Source: Minisyncoccota bacterium
Lineage (GTDB): Bacteria; Patescibacteriota; Minisyncoccia; Minisyncoccales; GCA-002788555
Assembly: GCA_028697615.1 (NCBI GenBank)
Contig: JAQVET010000014.1
Coordinates: forward strand, 1 to 12,524
Direction: 5' to 3'
DNA: 12,524 bases
A model generated the notes under the pieces. That model worked only from the letters and a program-made list of their open reading frames with translations, ran no database searches and was not told where the DNA came from. This document shows positions 1 through 6,023 of the stretch, in pieces (position 1 is the first letter of the stretch; each line of letters starts with the position of its first letter). The translations under genes and the position numbers were made by a program.

Positions 1-37
1 GAAATAATAAATAGTCAAAACTATTAGTAATTATTAA

Positions 38-320
38 AAAAAACAAATTATAAAAATTCAAAATATACTATTAATTTTAGTTGTAATTTTGATTATTGGA
101 TGCGATGGTTATTTATTTACAGTTCTATTCTAAAAGAAAAAACTCCTTTTATTAAAGAAATAATATTACCAACTTTAGAAATCCCAATAGTATCCCTAAA
201 AAAAATGATGAAGAATTTAATCTTGATGAGTTTATGAATAATACTATTGTGAAGGATGATTGATTTACGATTAAATCTTACGATTTAATTAAAAAAGAAA
301 AAATAAAAACAAAAAAATAA
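38..320 (+). pseudogene. Probable decayed remnant of a small membrane or lipoprotein-like gene
   Basis: No intact ORF covers this stretch, but three consecutive frames read like one protein. Positions 38-130 (frame of 68) encode a hydrophobic segment ending ...ILIIGCDGYLFTVLF before TAA at 131. Positions 127-183 (frame of 127) continue with ILKEKTPFIKEIILPTLEIP. Positions 183-320 (frame of 183) give NSIPKKNDEEFNLDEFMNN..., an acidic then lysine-rich tail ending in TAA at 318-320, interrupted by TGA at 261-263. The joined reading would be a membrane-anchored or lipoprotein-like protein of about 90 residues. I see no ATG at its start. The gene may begin before the window, or the sequence may carry assembly errors. 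The family is not recognised. The reading rests only on amino-acid-like composition across frame switches. Confidence 0.35.
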
Positions 321-440
321 ATTTTCATTTTATTAAACAGCCAAATTATAACCAATTGAAATACAATTTTACTAATTTTTTAATTATTATTTTATTAATT
401 AATTTTTAGATAAGGCATCTTTTGTATTTTTAACGACATC

Positions 441-469
441 TTGAATTTTTTTAAAATTATTTTTACAAT
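441..469 (+). promoter_or_regulatory. Predicted sigma-70-type promoter for the LOG-family gene
   Basis: TTGAAT (441-446) and TACAAT (464-469) are separated by exactly 17 bases. They would start a transcript near 476, about 34 nt before the ATG at 510. The surrounding sequence is almost pure A+T, so chance matches are likely, but the spacing and position suit the downstream two-gene unit. Confidence 0.45.
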
Positions 470-509
470 ATTATATATTCTGTTTTTATTTTAAGATTTT
501 ATTTAATTT

Positions 510-1073
510 ATGATGAAATATAAAATTTGTGTTTCTGGTGCTGCTAAGACCGATTGTTGTAGTGATTGTGCTTTAGAGCTATCTCGAGAAGTTGGAAAAG
601 AAATAGTAAAGCAAGGCGGAGTAGTTATTACTGGTGCAACTACTGGTATTCCTTATTGGGCAGCAAAAGGAGCTAAAGAAGAAAATGGAATTTCAATTGG
701 TTTTTCTCCTGCTGCTTCAGAAAGAGAACATATAAATGTTTATAAATTGCCTATAGATTATTTTGATGTTATTGTTTATACTGGTTTTAATTACTCTGGT
801 AGGAACCTTCTTTTAACACGTGCTTCCGATGGTATTATTTTTATTTGTGGAAGAATGGGGACATTAAATGAATTTACCATTGCCTTTGAAGATCAAAAAC
901 CAATTGGGGTTTTAGAGGGAACAGGGGGTATTGCCGATGATTTAAAAAAAATTGTTAATGACGCTAAAAAAAGAGGGCGTATTCATTCCAAAATTGTTTT
1001 TGATACAAATCCACAAAGATTAGTTGAAAAACTTATTTTACTTATTAAAAAAGAAAAGGTCGTAAAAATTTAA
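510..1073 (+). CDS. LOG/SLOG-family Rossmann-fold nucleotide-binding protein
   Basis: 187-residue cytosolic protein with the Rossmann-like fold of the LOG (lysine decarboxylase-like) or SLOG superfamily. Visible features are an N-terminal beta strand YKICVSGAA (residues 4-12), a glycine turn VVITGATTG (38-46), NLLLTRASDGIIFI (99-112), and the motif CGRMGTLNEF (113-122), which replaces the classical PGGxGTxxE. Family members bind nucleotides. Some are cytokinin-type phosphoribohydrolases, but the altered motif means that activity should not be assumed. Cys16, Cys17 and Cys20 form a small cysteine cluster near the N terminus. Two ATG codons lie in tandem (510 and 513), and either could be the start; relatives I recall begin MKYKICVSG. 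Only 6 nt separate it from the EF-Tu-like gene downstream, so the two are probably co-transcribed. The fold is fairly certain and the substrate unknown. Confidence 0.8.
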   Translation: MMKYKICVSGAAKTDCCSDCALELSREVGKEIVKQGGVVITGATTGIPYWAAKGAKEENGISIGFSPAASEREHINVYKLPIDYFDVIVYTGFNYSGRNLLLTRASDGIIFICGRMGTLNEFTIAFEDQKPIGVLEGTGGIADDLKKIVNDAKKRGRIHSKIVFDTNPQRLVEKLILLIKKEKVVKI

Positions 1074-1079
1074 ATTTTT

Positions 1080-1352
1080 ATGCAAGAAAATAATTTTAAT
1101 TCAGAGGAAAAATTAATTGGTAGAGTTACGCATTTTTTTCCACATACAATGGCGGCTATTGTAAAATTAGAAGATGATGTTAATTTGGGAGATAGAGTGA
1201 AATTTCAGAAAGGAGAAAATCAATTTGAACAAGAAATTAAATCTATGCAGGTTGATCATCAGCCAATTCAATTTGGTAAAAAAGGAGATGAAGTAGCCAT
1301 TCAAACTGAACAGAAAGTTAAAGAAGGATATTTGGTTTTTAAAATAGAATAA
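1080..1352 (+). CDS. Stand-alone EF-Tu domain-2-like (translation factor beta-barrel) protein
   Basis: 90-residue protein consisting of one beta-barrel resembling domain 2 of translational GTPases. The segment IGRVTHFFPHTMAAIVKL (13-30) matches the IGkVthyFpk..vAvVel opening of this small family. Next come LGDRVKF (36-42), an FEQEIKSMQVDH stretch (49-60), then GKKGDEVAIQ (66-75) and VKEGYLVFKI (80-89). No GTPase domain is present. The family occurs as a free-standing protein in Patescibacteria and some other anaerobes, and no exact function is established to my knowledge. In EF-Tu this barrel contacts aminoacyl-tRNA and the ribosome, so an RNA- or ribosome-related role is only an inference. 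It sits 6 nt behind the LOG-family gene with no promoter in between. Confidence 0.75.
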   Translation: MQENNFNSEEKLIGRVTHFFPHTMAAIVKLEDDVNLGDRVKFQKGENQFEQEIKSMQVDHQPIQFGKKGDEVAIQTEQKVKEGYLVFKIE

Positions 1353-1381
1353 ATTACAGTAGTTATTAATTATTTTATAAA

Positions 1382-1402
1382 ATTTCTTTAAGAAATATTT
1401 TT
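1382..1402 (+). terminator. Weak candidate terminator
   Basis: The near-palindrome ATTTCTTTAAGAAAT (1382-1396) lies 30 nt after the EF-Tu-like stop codon and is followed by five T residues (1398-1402). The stem is all but free of G-C pairs, so its stability as an intrinsic terminator is doubtful. It is listed because no better candidate exists before the next gene. Confidence 0.2.
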
Positions 1403-1445
1403 GTAGATAAAGATTTTATATTTTTAATAATTTTAAATTCAAAAT

Positions 1446-1865
1446 ATGCTTTTATTTTTTGAATATCTTTTACAAATTTTACTTTCTGCTTTTTTAGGTG
1501 GTTTAATTGGTTATGAAAGAGAGAGTAGCGGTAAACAAGCAGGAGCAAGAACAATGGCTATTTTGGCCGTAGGATCTACTGCGTTTACAATTATTTCTCG
1601 ATTAGGATTTCAAGATGTTTCTAATGCATCTTTTGACCCTTCAAGGATTGCAGCTACGATTGTAATGGGTATTGGTTTTTTGGGTGCTGGGTTAATTTTT
1701 CAAAAAGAAAATAGGGTTGAGGGATTAACTACTGCCGCGGCTTTATGGGCAAGTGCTTCTATTGGTATGGCAGTTGGTTGCAAAATGTATGAACTTGCTA
1801 CTATCGTTACAATAGTTTTACTTTTTATTCTTTGGTTTTTAAGAAAAGCTAAAAAAGAACTATGA
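1446..1865 (+). CDS. MgtC/SapB-family membrane protein
   Basis: 139-residue inner-membrane protein made of the conserved MgtC/SapB transmembrane domain. Hydrophobic segments lie at about residues 4-22, 36-52, 66-86, 97-111 and 114-132. Family signatures are GGLIGYERE (18-26), QAGARTM (31-37), MGIGFLGAGLIF (74-85) and LTTAAALWASASIGMAVG (94-111). It lacks the cytosolic ACT-like C-terminal domain of Salmonella MgtC, as do many short bacterial homologues. The family is linked to Mg2+ limitation, membrane potential and ATP synthase control in pathogens, but the biochemical role is unresolved and need not apply here. Its TGA stop overlaps the ATG of the next gene (ATGA), which implies translational coupling. 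A poor promoter-like pair, TTGTAG (1401) and TAATAA (1425), lies upstream, so it may also be read through from 510. Confidence 0.85.
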   Translation: MLLFFEYLLQILLSAFLGGLIGYERESSGKQAGARTMAILAVGSTAFTIISRLGFQDVSNASFDPSRIAATIVMGIGFLGAGLIFQKENRVEGLTTAAALWASASIGMAVGCKMYELATIVTIVLLFILWFLRKAKKEL

Positions 1866-2365
1866 AAATGAATTTACCACATAGAAAACAGTCACATTTT
1901 CCCAAACCTAAAAAAGAGGAAAGTGAATTTGGCAAGGGTAAAAAAAATATAGTTTTATGTAGAAATTGTAATGCTGTTTATTTTTATAAGTCATGGCATC
2001 ATCGTTTAGAGGATTATCCAGAAATTTCAAAAGAGAAATCTTTAAATTTTTCATTGTGTCCAGCTTGCAGGGCAGAGAAAGAAGGAACATATGAGGGGAA
2101 AGTGGTGATTGAAAATATCGATGTTAAAATAAAAGAAGATCTTTTGTCTTTAATTAATAATTTTGGTCGGGAAGCAAGAGAGCGTGATCCTCAAGATAGA
2201 ATTTTAAAAGTAAAACAGTTAAATAAAAATAAAATTATTATCACTACAACAGAAAATCAATTAGCAGTAAGATTAGCTAAAAAAATTAAAAAAACATTTG
2301 GCGGTGAAATTAATATCCGCTACTCTAAAGACGAAAGTAGTGTTTTTATAAAAGTTATCTTTTAA
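1862..2365 (+). CDS. NMD3-like (BCAM0308-type) zinc-ribbon protein
   Basis: 167-residue protein with a four-cysteine zinc ribbon: CRNC (Cys33, Cys36) and CPAC (Cys66, Cys69), separated by a segment with YFYKSWHHRLEDYP. The C-terminal half (about 78-167) has REARERDPQDRIL (164 region at 103-115) followed by KIIITTTENQLAVRLAKKIKKTFGG. Together these match the bacterial family related to the N-terminal part of archaeal/eukaryotic NMD3, the 60S export adaptor. The N terminus (1-28) is lysine-rich and probably disordered. The family's function in bacteria is not established; a nucleic-acid or ribosome-linked role is inferred from the zinc ribbon, basic charge and NMD3 similarity. Its ATG overlaps the TGA of the MgtC-family gene by 4 nt, which fixes the start at 1862, although a second Met lies two codons later. 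tRNA-Glu follows 17 nt after the stop. Confidence 0.65.
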   Translation: MKMNLPHRKQSHFPKPKKEESEFGKGKKNIVLCRNCNAVYFYKSWHHRLEDYPEISKEKSLNFSLCPACRAEKEGTYEGKVVIENIDVKIKEDLLSLINNFGREARERDPQDRILKVKQLNKNKIIITTTENQLAVRLAKKIKKTFGGEINIRYSKDESSVFIKVIF

Positions 2366-2382
2366 ATTTTTAAAATAATAAT

Positions 2383-2455
2383 GGCGCATTCGTCTAGTGG
2401 CCTAGGACGCTAGGTTCTCAACCTAGTAACATGGGTTCGATTCCCATATGCGCCG
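2383..2455 (+). tRNA. tRNA-Glu, anticodon CUC
   Basis: Full cloverleaf. The acceptor stem GGCGCAT (2383-2389) pairs with ATGCGCC (2448-2454). The D arm is GTC...GAC. The anticodon stem CTAGG/CCTAG (2410-2414, 2422-2426) encloses loop TTCTCAA with anticodon CTC at 2417-2419. The variable loop has 4 nt, and the T arm is ATGGG-TTCGATT-CCCAT. The discriminator is G (2455). The D-loop sequence TAGTGGCCTAG is typical of glutamate tRNAs. CCA is not encoded. It begins 17 nt after the NMD3-like gene and could be processed from that transcript. A short AT-rich inverted repeat (2457-2471) follows directly. Confidence 0.95.
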
Positions 2456-2524
2456 AAGATAAAATTTATCTAATTAGTACTAAATAATAACTAAAAATAA
2501 AATTTTTGTGGTGAATTTGTATTT

Positions 2525-2554
2525 TGCCTTTGGTAATATATGTCGCCAAGGGCA
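2525..2554. repeat. Imperfect inverted repeat between convergent tRNA genes
   Basis: GCCTTTGG (2526-2533) and CCAAGGGC (2546-2553) can pair over 8 bp with one G-T wobble, extended by a T-A pair (2525/2554), around a 12-nt loop. It lies between the 3' ends of tRNA-Glu and tRNA-Ile. Neither side has a good T-run (ATTTT on the plus side), so it is at best a weak bidirectional terminator. Its right arm overlaps a second copy of the tRNA-Ile acceptor heptamer GGGCATT (2550-2556). Confidence 0.4.
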
Positions 2555-2557
2555 TTT

Positions 2558-2631
2558 TGGGCATTACTGGACTCGAACCAGTGACCTCCACTTTATAAGA
2601 GTGGCGCTCTAACCGACTGAGCTAAATGCCC
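2558..2631 (-). tRNA. tRNA-Ile, anticodon UAU
   Basis: Read on the minus strand, GGGCATT (2631-2625) pairs with AATGCCC (2565-2559) to form the acceptor stem. The D arm contains GCTC...GAGC with GGTTAGA. The anticodon stem CCACT/AGTGG encloses loop CTTATAA, whose central triplet is TAT (2596-2594). The T arm is ACTGG-TTCGAGT-CCAGT and the discriminator is A. UAU reads AUA (isoleucine). Most bacteria read AUA with a CAU anticodon modified to lysidine by TilS, so a UAU isoleucine tRNA is uncommon. CCA is not encoded. The gene lies 50 nt downstream of ftsH on the same strand, with no clear promoter of its own, so it may be processed from the ftsH transcript. Confidence 0.93.
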
Positions 2632-2681
2632 TTGATAAATATAAAGGTAGTACCCCTTGTTAAATCTGAGTTAAAGTAAAA

Positions 2682-4607
2682 TTATTTATTGATTTTTTTA
2701 GATTGCGTATTTTTTTCTATATTAGTATTATTTTTTTGTTTTTTTATATCTTTTTGTTTTATTTTTTTAATTCTTTTGGCCGCTTTATGATTTTTTTCTT
2801 TAATCAACTCTTCAAATTCTCCTCTCTCAATAGTTTCTTTTTCCATTAATGTTTTTGCTATTTTATTAAGAAGATCTCTATTTTTTTCTAAAATTTCCTC
2901 TGCATTTTTTTGAGCATTTTTTATAAGTTTTTCTATCTCATTGTCAATTTTTTCAGCAATTTTTTCAGAATAGTTCCTTTGTTCTGAGACTGTTTTTCCT
3001 AAAAATACAAGTTCTTCTTTTTCCCCAAATGTAATTGGTCCTAAATTTGACATTCCAAATTCTGTTACAAGTTGCCGGGCAATTTTCGTGGCTTCGCGAA
3101 GATCATTAGAAGCACCAGTTGTAATATCGTCAAATACTATTTTTTCTGCACAGTATCCTCCCAGCAATGTGGCAAGATCTGCAATGAATCCTTTTTTACT
3201 TTTTAGATGTCTTTCTTCTGACGGTAGCTTTAAAGTGTAGCCAGCAGCCCTACCACGAGAAATAATAGATATTTTTTGCACTGGTTCAGATTCTGGCATA
3301 AGAGAAGCAACAAGAGCATGACCTGCTTCATGGTACGCCGCTATTTCTTTTTCTTTTTCTGTTAATATATGACTTTTTCTTTCTGGTCCCAAAAGTACTT
3401 TTTCTATTGCCTCTCTAAGTTCATCTTGTGTGATTTCTTTTTTATTACGCCTTGCTGCTAAAATTGCCGCTTCGTTCATTAGGTTTGCCAGGTCTGCTCC
3501 AGAAAATCCTGGTGTTCTTTCGGCTATTTCTCTTAAATTTATATCTTCTGCTAAAGGTTTTCCTCGGCCATGGATTTTAAGAATTTCTTCTCGACCATCA
3601 ATATCTGGTTCATCAAGAATAATTCTTCTGTCAAATCTTCCCGGTCTTAAGAGAGCAGGATCTAATATATCTGGTCGATTAGTTGCTGCGAGTACAATAA
3701 CTCCAGAATTTTTTTCAAAGCCATCCATTTCAGTTAAAATTTGATTAAGTGTTTGCTCTCTTTCATCATTACCACCGCCAAGACCAGCACCTCTGTGTCT
3801 TCCTACTGCATCAAGTTCATCTAAAAACAAAATACAAGGGGCATTTTTTTTAGCAGTGTCAAAAAGATCTCTAACTCTTGAAGCACCCACTCCAACAAAC
3901 ATTTCTACAAATTCTGAACCAGTAGAATAAAAAAATGGTACTCCTGCTTCATTAGCTACTGCTCGAGCCAAAAGTGTTTTACCAGTACCGGGAGGTCCGA
4001 TTAATAAAACACCCCGAGGGATCTTTGCTCCCATATCTAAAAATTTTTTGGGATTTTTTAAAAATTGGACTACTTCTTGAAGTTCTTCTTTTGCTTCAAG
4101 CAGATCAGCTACATCTTTAAATGTAACTTTTTCATCAACTGGTCCGCCAGCACCAAAACGTTTCGCTTGAGATTTACCAAACTGAAATGCTTGCATGGCA
4201 CCCTGTTGTCCCTGTCTCATCATCCACCAAAAGAATAAACCAAAAAAGATAAGTGGTAGTATTGATACTGCTACCCATATCCAAATTTCATTATTACTAC
4301 TTTTTTTATAACTAATATCAATTGTTTTAAGTGTATCGGCTTTTATATCATAGATAGCCAAAATTTCTTCTAAACTACTTGTAATTTCTTTCTGAGTTAT
4401 TTCTTTTTTACCATTTTTGAGTTCAATAAAAATATCCCCCGTATCATACACCTCAATTTTTTTAACTTCATTATTTTCAATTTGCTTCACCAATGTATTG
4501 AATCCTATATTTTCTACGTTTTGAGGTTTATTAAATAAACTAACTATTGCTCCAAAAAAAACAAAAATTAAAATTAATAGTAAAAAATTTTTTAAAAAAT
4601 TTTTCAT
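2682..4607 (-). CDS. ftsH: ATP-dependent zinc metalloprotease FtsH
   Basis: 641-residue membrane AAA+ protease that extracts and degrades misfolded membrane proteins and regulatory substrates. It has a first membrane helix at about residues 7-25 and an extracytoplasmic domain (26-107). A second helix (about 108-130) is rich in Trp and Phe. The AAA module carries Walker A GPPGTGKT (204-211), pore loop MFVGVG (236-241), Walker B ILFLDELDA (259-267), and the second region of homology TNRPDILDPALLRPGRFDR (309-327). The zinc site is HEAGH (426-430, catalytic Glu427), with Asp502 in TTGASNDLREAT as the likely third ligand. The C-terminal tail after about 605 is very rich in Lys and Asn and looks disordered. 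Length is normal for FtsH. It follows the S1-domain gene by 65 nt on the same strand and is probably in one transcript with it. Confidence 0.98.
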   Translation of the reverse strand: MKNFLKNFLLLILIFVFFGAIVSLFNKPQNVENIGFNTLVKQIENNEVKKIEVYDTGDIFIELKNGKKEITQKEITSSLEEILAIYDIKADTLKTIDISYKKSSNNEIWIWVAVSILPLIFFGLFFWWMMRQGQQGAMQAFQFGKSQAKRFGAGGPVDEKVTFKDVADLLEAKEELQEVVQFLKNPKKFLDMGAKIPRGVLLIGPPGTGKTLLARAVANEAGVPFFYSTGSEFVEMFVGVGASRVRDLFDTAKKNAPCILFLDELDAVGRHRGAGLGGGNDEREQTLNQILTEMDGFEKNSGVIVLAATNRPDILDPALLRPGRFDRRIILDEPDIDGREEILKIHGRGKPLAEDINLREIAERTPGFSGADLANLMNEAAILAARRNKKEITQDELREAIEKVLLGPERKSHILTEKEKEIAAYHEAGHALVASLMPESEPVQKISIISRGRAAGYTLKLPSEERHLKSKKGFIADLATLLGGYCAEKIVFDDITTGASNDLREATKIARQLVTEFGMSNLGPITFGEKEELVFLGKTVSEQRNYSEKIAEKIDNEIEKLIKNAQKNAEEILEKNRDLLNKIAKTLMEKETIERGEFEELIKEKNHKAAKRIKKIKQKDIKKQKNNTNIEKNTQSKKINK

Positions 4608-4672
4608 ATTTATTATATATTAAGGCAATAAAAATTTTTTAATGAGAATTTTAAAAAAATATTATGGCTATT

Positions 4673-5233
4673 TTATTTTACTTCTTCAAAAATGAGTCTA
4701 TCTTCTTTTTCAGAGGTGGAAATAATTCTTACTTTAATTTTTTTGCCAATAAGTTTTTTTAATTTTTCCATTATTTTTTCTTTGTCTCCGCCTGTATCAG
4801 GATAATTTTCTTTTGATAATCGCGAAGTCGGAAGAAATCCCTTTATCCCTTTATATTCTAGTATCAGTCCTCCTCTATTTGCATTTATAACAGGGAGTTC
4901 TATTTCTTCTTTTTGGACTTTTTTTTCTTTTATTTCTCGCCATACATTTTCTTTTTCGGCTTCAGCTAAAGAAGCCTCAAGAAGTCCTTGATCATTATCA
5001 ATATCGACAATTTTCACCTTTACTACTTTTCCAGGTTTTAAAGAGCTAAATGTTTTATTTGATTCTACTACATCTTTTTTCCAAATGATGCCGCTACCAT
5101 ATCTTCCCAAATCTAAAAAAATACCTTCTTTGGTTTTATTTATGATTTTTCCATCAACAATATCATTAACTTGAATGGGTTTTAAATAATTATTATAATC
5201 TTTAAGGTATCCTTTTTCTTTTATTATTGTCAT
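4673..5233 (-). CDS. Short S1-domain RNA-binding protein (two S1 repeats)
   Basis: 186-residue protein with two S1-type OB folds and nothing else. Repeat 1 is at about residues 20-90: VDGKIINKTKEGIFLDLG, then LKPGKVVKVKIVDID and LLEASL. Repeat 2 is at about 108-184: ANRGGLILEYKGIKGFLPTSRL, then GKKIKVRIISTSEKEDRLIF. GFLPTSRL is typical of ribosomal protein S1 repeats, so this may be a reduced S1 equivalent. E. coli S1 has six repeats in about 557 residues, so this is much shorter. The reading frame is intact to its TAA, so it is not an obvious truncation. A divergent promoter region lies directly upstream. Bacterial-type S1 is the best guess, but a general S1-fold RNA-binding protein is the safe call. 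Confidence 0.75.
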   Translation of the reverse strand: MTIIKEKGYLKDYNNYLKPIQVNDIVDGKIINKTKEGIFLDLGRYGSGIIWKKDVVESNKTFSSLKPGKVVKVKIVDIDNDQGLLEASLAEAEKENVWREIKEKKVQKEEIELPVINANRGGLILEYKGIKGFLPTSRLSKENYPDTGGDKEKIMEKLKKLIGKKIKVRIISTSEKEDRLIFEEVK

Positions 5234-5237
5234 AGAT

Positions 5238-5267
5238 TTGATTTTATAATTTTATATATAATATAAT
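5238..5267 (+). promoter_or_regulatory. Predicted promoter for tsaC
   Basis: TTGATT (5238-5243) and a consensus TATAAT (5262-5267) with 18 bases between would start RNA near 5274, about 29 nt before the tsaC ATG at 5303. It lies back to back with the minus-strand promoter at 5273-5301. The A+T richness lowers the certainty. Confidence 0.45.
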
Positions 5268-5272
5268 CTATA

Positions 5273-5301
5273 AATATAACTCAAAAAGATTAATAAGTCA
5301 A
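5273..5301 (-). promoter_or_regulatory. Predicted promoter for the S1-ftsH unit
   Basis: On the minus strand, TTGACT (5301-5296) and TATATT (5278-5273) are separated by exactly 17 bases. The start point would be near 5266, about 33 nt before the S1-domain ATG at 5233. The -35 box abuts the tsaC start codon on the other strand. Confidence 0.5.
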
Positions 5302-5302
5302 T

Positions 5303-5896
5303 ATGAAGATAATAAATTTAAATGAGGAAAATACTAAAAAAATTATAAAAGAGACAATAGATATTTTAAAAAACGGCGGGGTTGTTATGTTTCCTACAGA
5401 TACTGTTTATGGTCTTTTAGCAGATGCGACGAATAAAAAAGCGGTAGATAAGGTATTTCAGATAAAAAAAAGAGATTATAAAAAGTCATTGCCGATTTTT
5501 ATTTCAGATATTAGCGAGGCAAAGAAATTAGCAGCTTTTGGCTCAAGAGAAGAAAAATTTCTAAATAAAAATTGGCCTGGCCAGGTAACAGCAATATTAA
5601 AAAGAAAAGATACAAAAAAGAATATTTACGGCGTTGAAAAAGATACAATCGCTCTCCGTGTGCCAGATTTTTCTCTTTTGAATATAGTTTTAGAAAAAAT
5701 TAATCGTCCCTTAATAGGAACATCTGCTAATATCTCAGGTAAACCTTCATCAACAAATTTTGAAGATATTATGAAGCAATTTAAGAGAGAAAAACATAAA
5801 CCAGATCTTGCAGTTAAAATTGATTTTTTGCCCAAAAGAAAACCTTCTAAGATTATTGATTTGACATCTTTTCCATTTAAAATTCTAAGGGAGTAA
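5303..5896 (+). CDS. tsaC: L-threonylcarbamoyladenylate synthase (TsaC/Sua5/YrdC family)
   Basis: 197-residue cytosolic enzyme that makes threonylcarbamoyl-AMP from threonine, bicarbonate and ATP. This is the first step of the universal t6A37 modification of ANN-decoding tRNAs, which include the tRNA-Ile(UAU) of this window. Signatures are VVMFPTDTVYGLLADA (27-42), KKRDYKKSLPIFI (55-67, nucleotide-binding basic motif), NWPGQVTAIL (90-99), IALRVPD (116-122) and IGTSANISG (138-146). It is a single-domain TsaC form that lacks the C-terminal Sua5 domain. The start at 5303 gives MKIINLNEEN, with the YrdC domain beginning soon after. It is the only gene of its transcript before the 127-bp gap ahead of the transglycosylase gene. 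Confidence 0.95.
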   Translation: MKIINLNEENTKKIIKETIDILKNGGVVMFPTDTVYGLLADATNKKAVDKVFQIKKRDYKKSLPIFISDISEAKKLAAFGSREEKFLNKNWPGQVTAILKRKDTKKNIYGVEKDTIALRVPDFSLLNIVLEKINRPLIGTSANISGKPSSTNFEDIMKQFKREKHKPDLAVKIDFLPKRKPSKIIDLTSFPFKILRE

Positions 5897-5924
5897 TAAA
5901 ATTATGTTTTTTTGTTTAAAATCT

Positions 5925-5973
5925 AATGTTGTATTTAAAAATGTTGTATTTTAAAATTTTTTATTTTAAAATA
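5925..5973. repeat. Short tandem duplication plus all-AT inverted repeat
   Basis: Two near-identical copies of AATGTTGTATTTAAAA lie in tandem (5925-5940 and 5940-5956, the second with one extra T). The end of the second copy forms the left arm of a perfect 10-bp inverted repeat, TATTTTAAAA (5947-5956) and TTTTAAAATA (5964-5973), with a T-rich 7-nt loop. It might serve as a weak terminator for tsaC, but it contains no G-C pair. Confidence 0.5.
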
Positions 5974-5975
5974 GT

Positions 5976-6004
5976 TTGATATTTTTTATTTTTTGATTTA
6001 AAAT
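5976..6004 (+). promoter_or_regulatory. Predicted promoter for the transglycosylase gene
   Basis: TTGATA (5976-5981) and TAAAAT (5999-6004) are spaced by 17 bases, giving a start near 6011 and a very short leader before the ATG at 6024. Low sequence complexity makes this a moderate prediction at best. Confidence 0.35.
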
Positions 6005-6023
6005 TATAAAATTAAAAATAAAT

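Noticed and set aside
261..263. In-frame TGA read as a sense codon (alternative genetic code)
   Set aside because: TGA serves as the stop codon of the MgtC-family gene and of tsf in ATGA overlaps, and the region around 261 already shows frameshifts, so decay is the simpler reading.
399..470. Minus-strand open frame that reads like the C-terminal end of a protein (...NNFKKIQDVVKNTKDALSKN)
   Set aside because: It is only 23 codons between two stops, has no ATG start, and overlaps the predicted promoter at 441-469. The resemblance to coding sequence may be chance in AT-rich DNA.
2457..2471. Inverted repeat AGATAAA/TTTATCT directly after tRNA-Glu as a terminator
   Set aside because: The stem is short and AT-rich with no T-run following, so it is not listed as a terminator.
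3430..3744. Plus-strand ORF inside ftsH
   Set aside because: It is the antisense frame of the conserved AAA domain of ftsH, with no recognisable product.
4612..4617. TATAAT on the minus strand just before ftsH, suggesting a leaderless ftsH transcript
   Set aside because: No -35 match lies at 16-18 bp, and a TATAAT in such AT-rich sequence is expected by chance. Co-transcription with the S1 gene is simpler.
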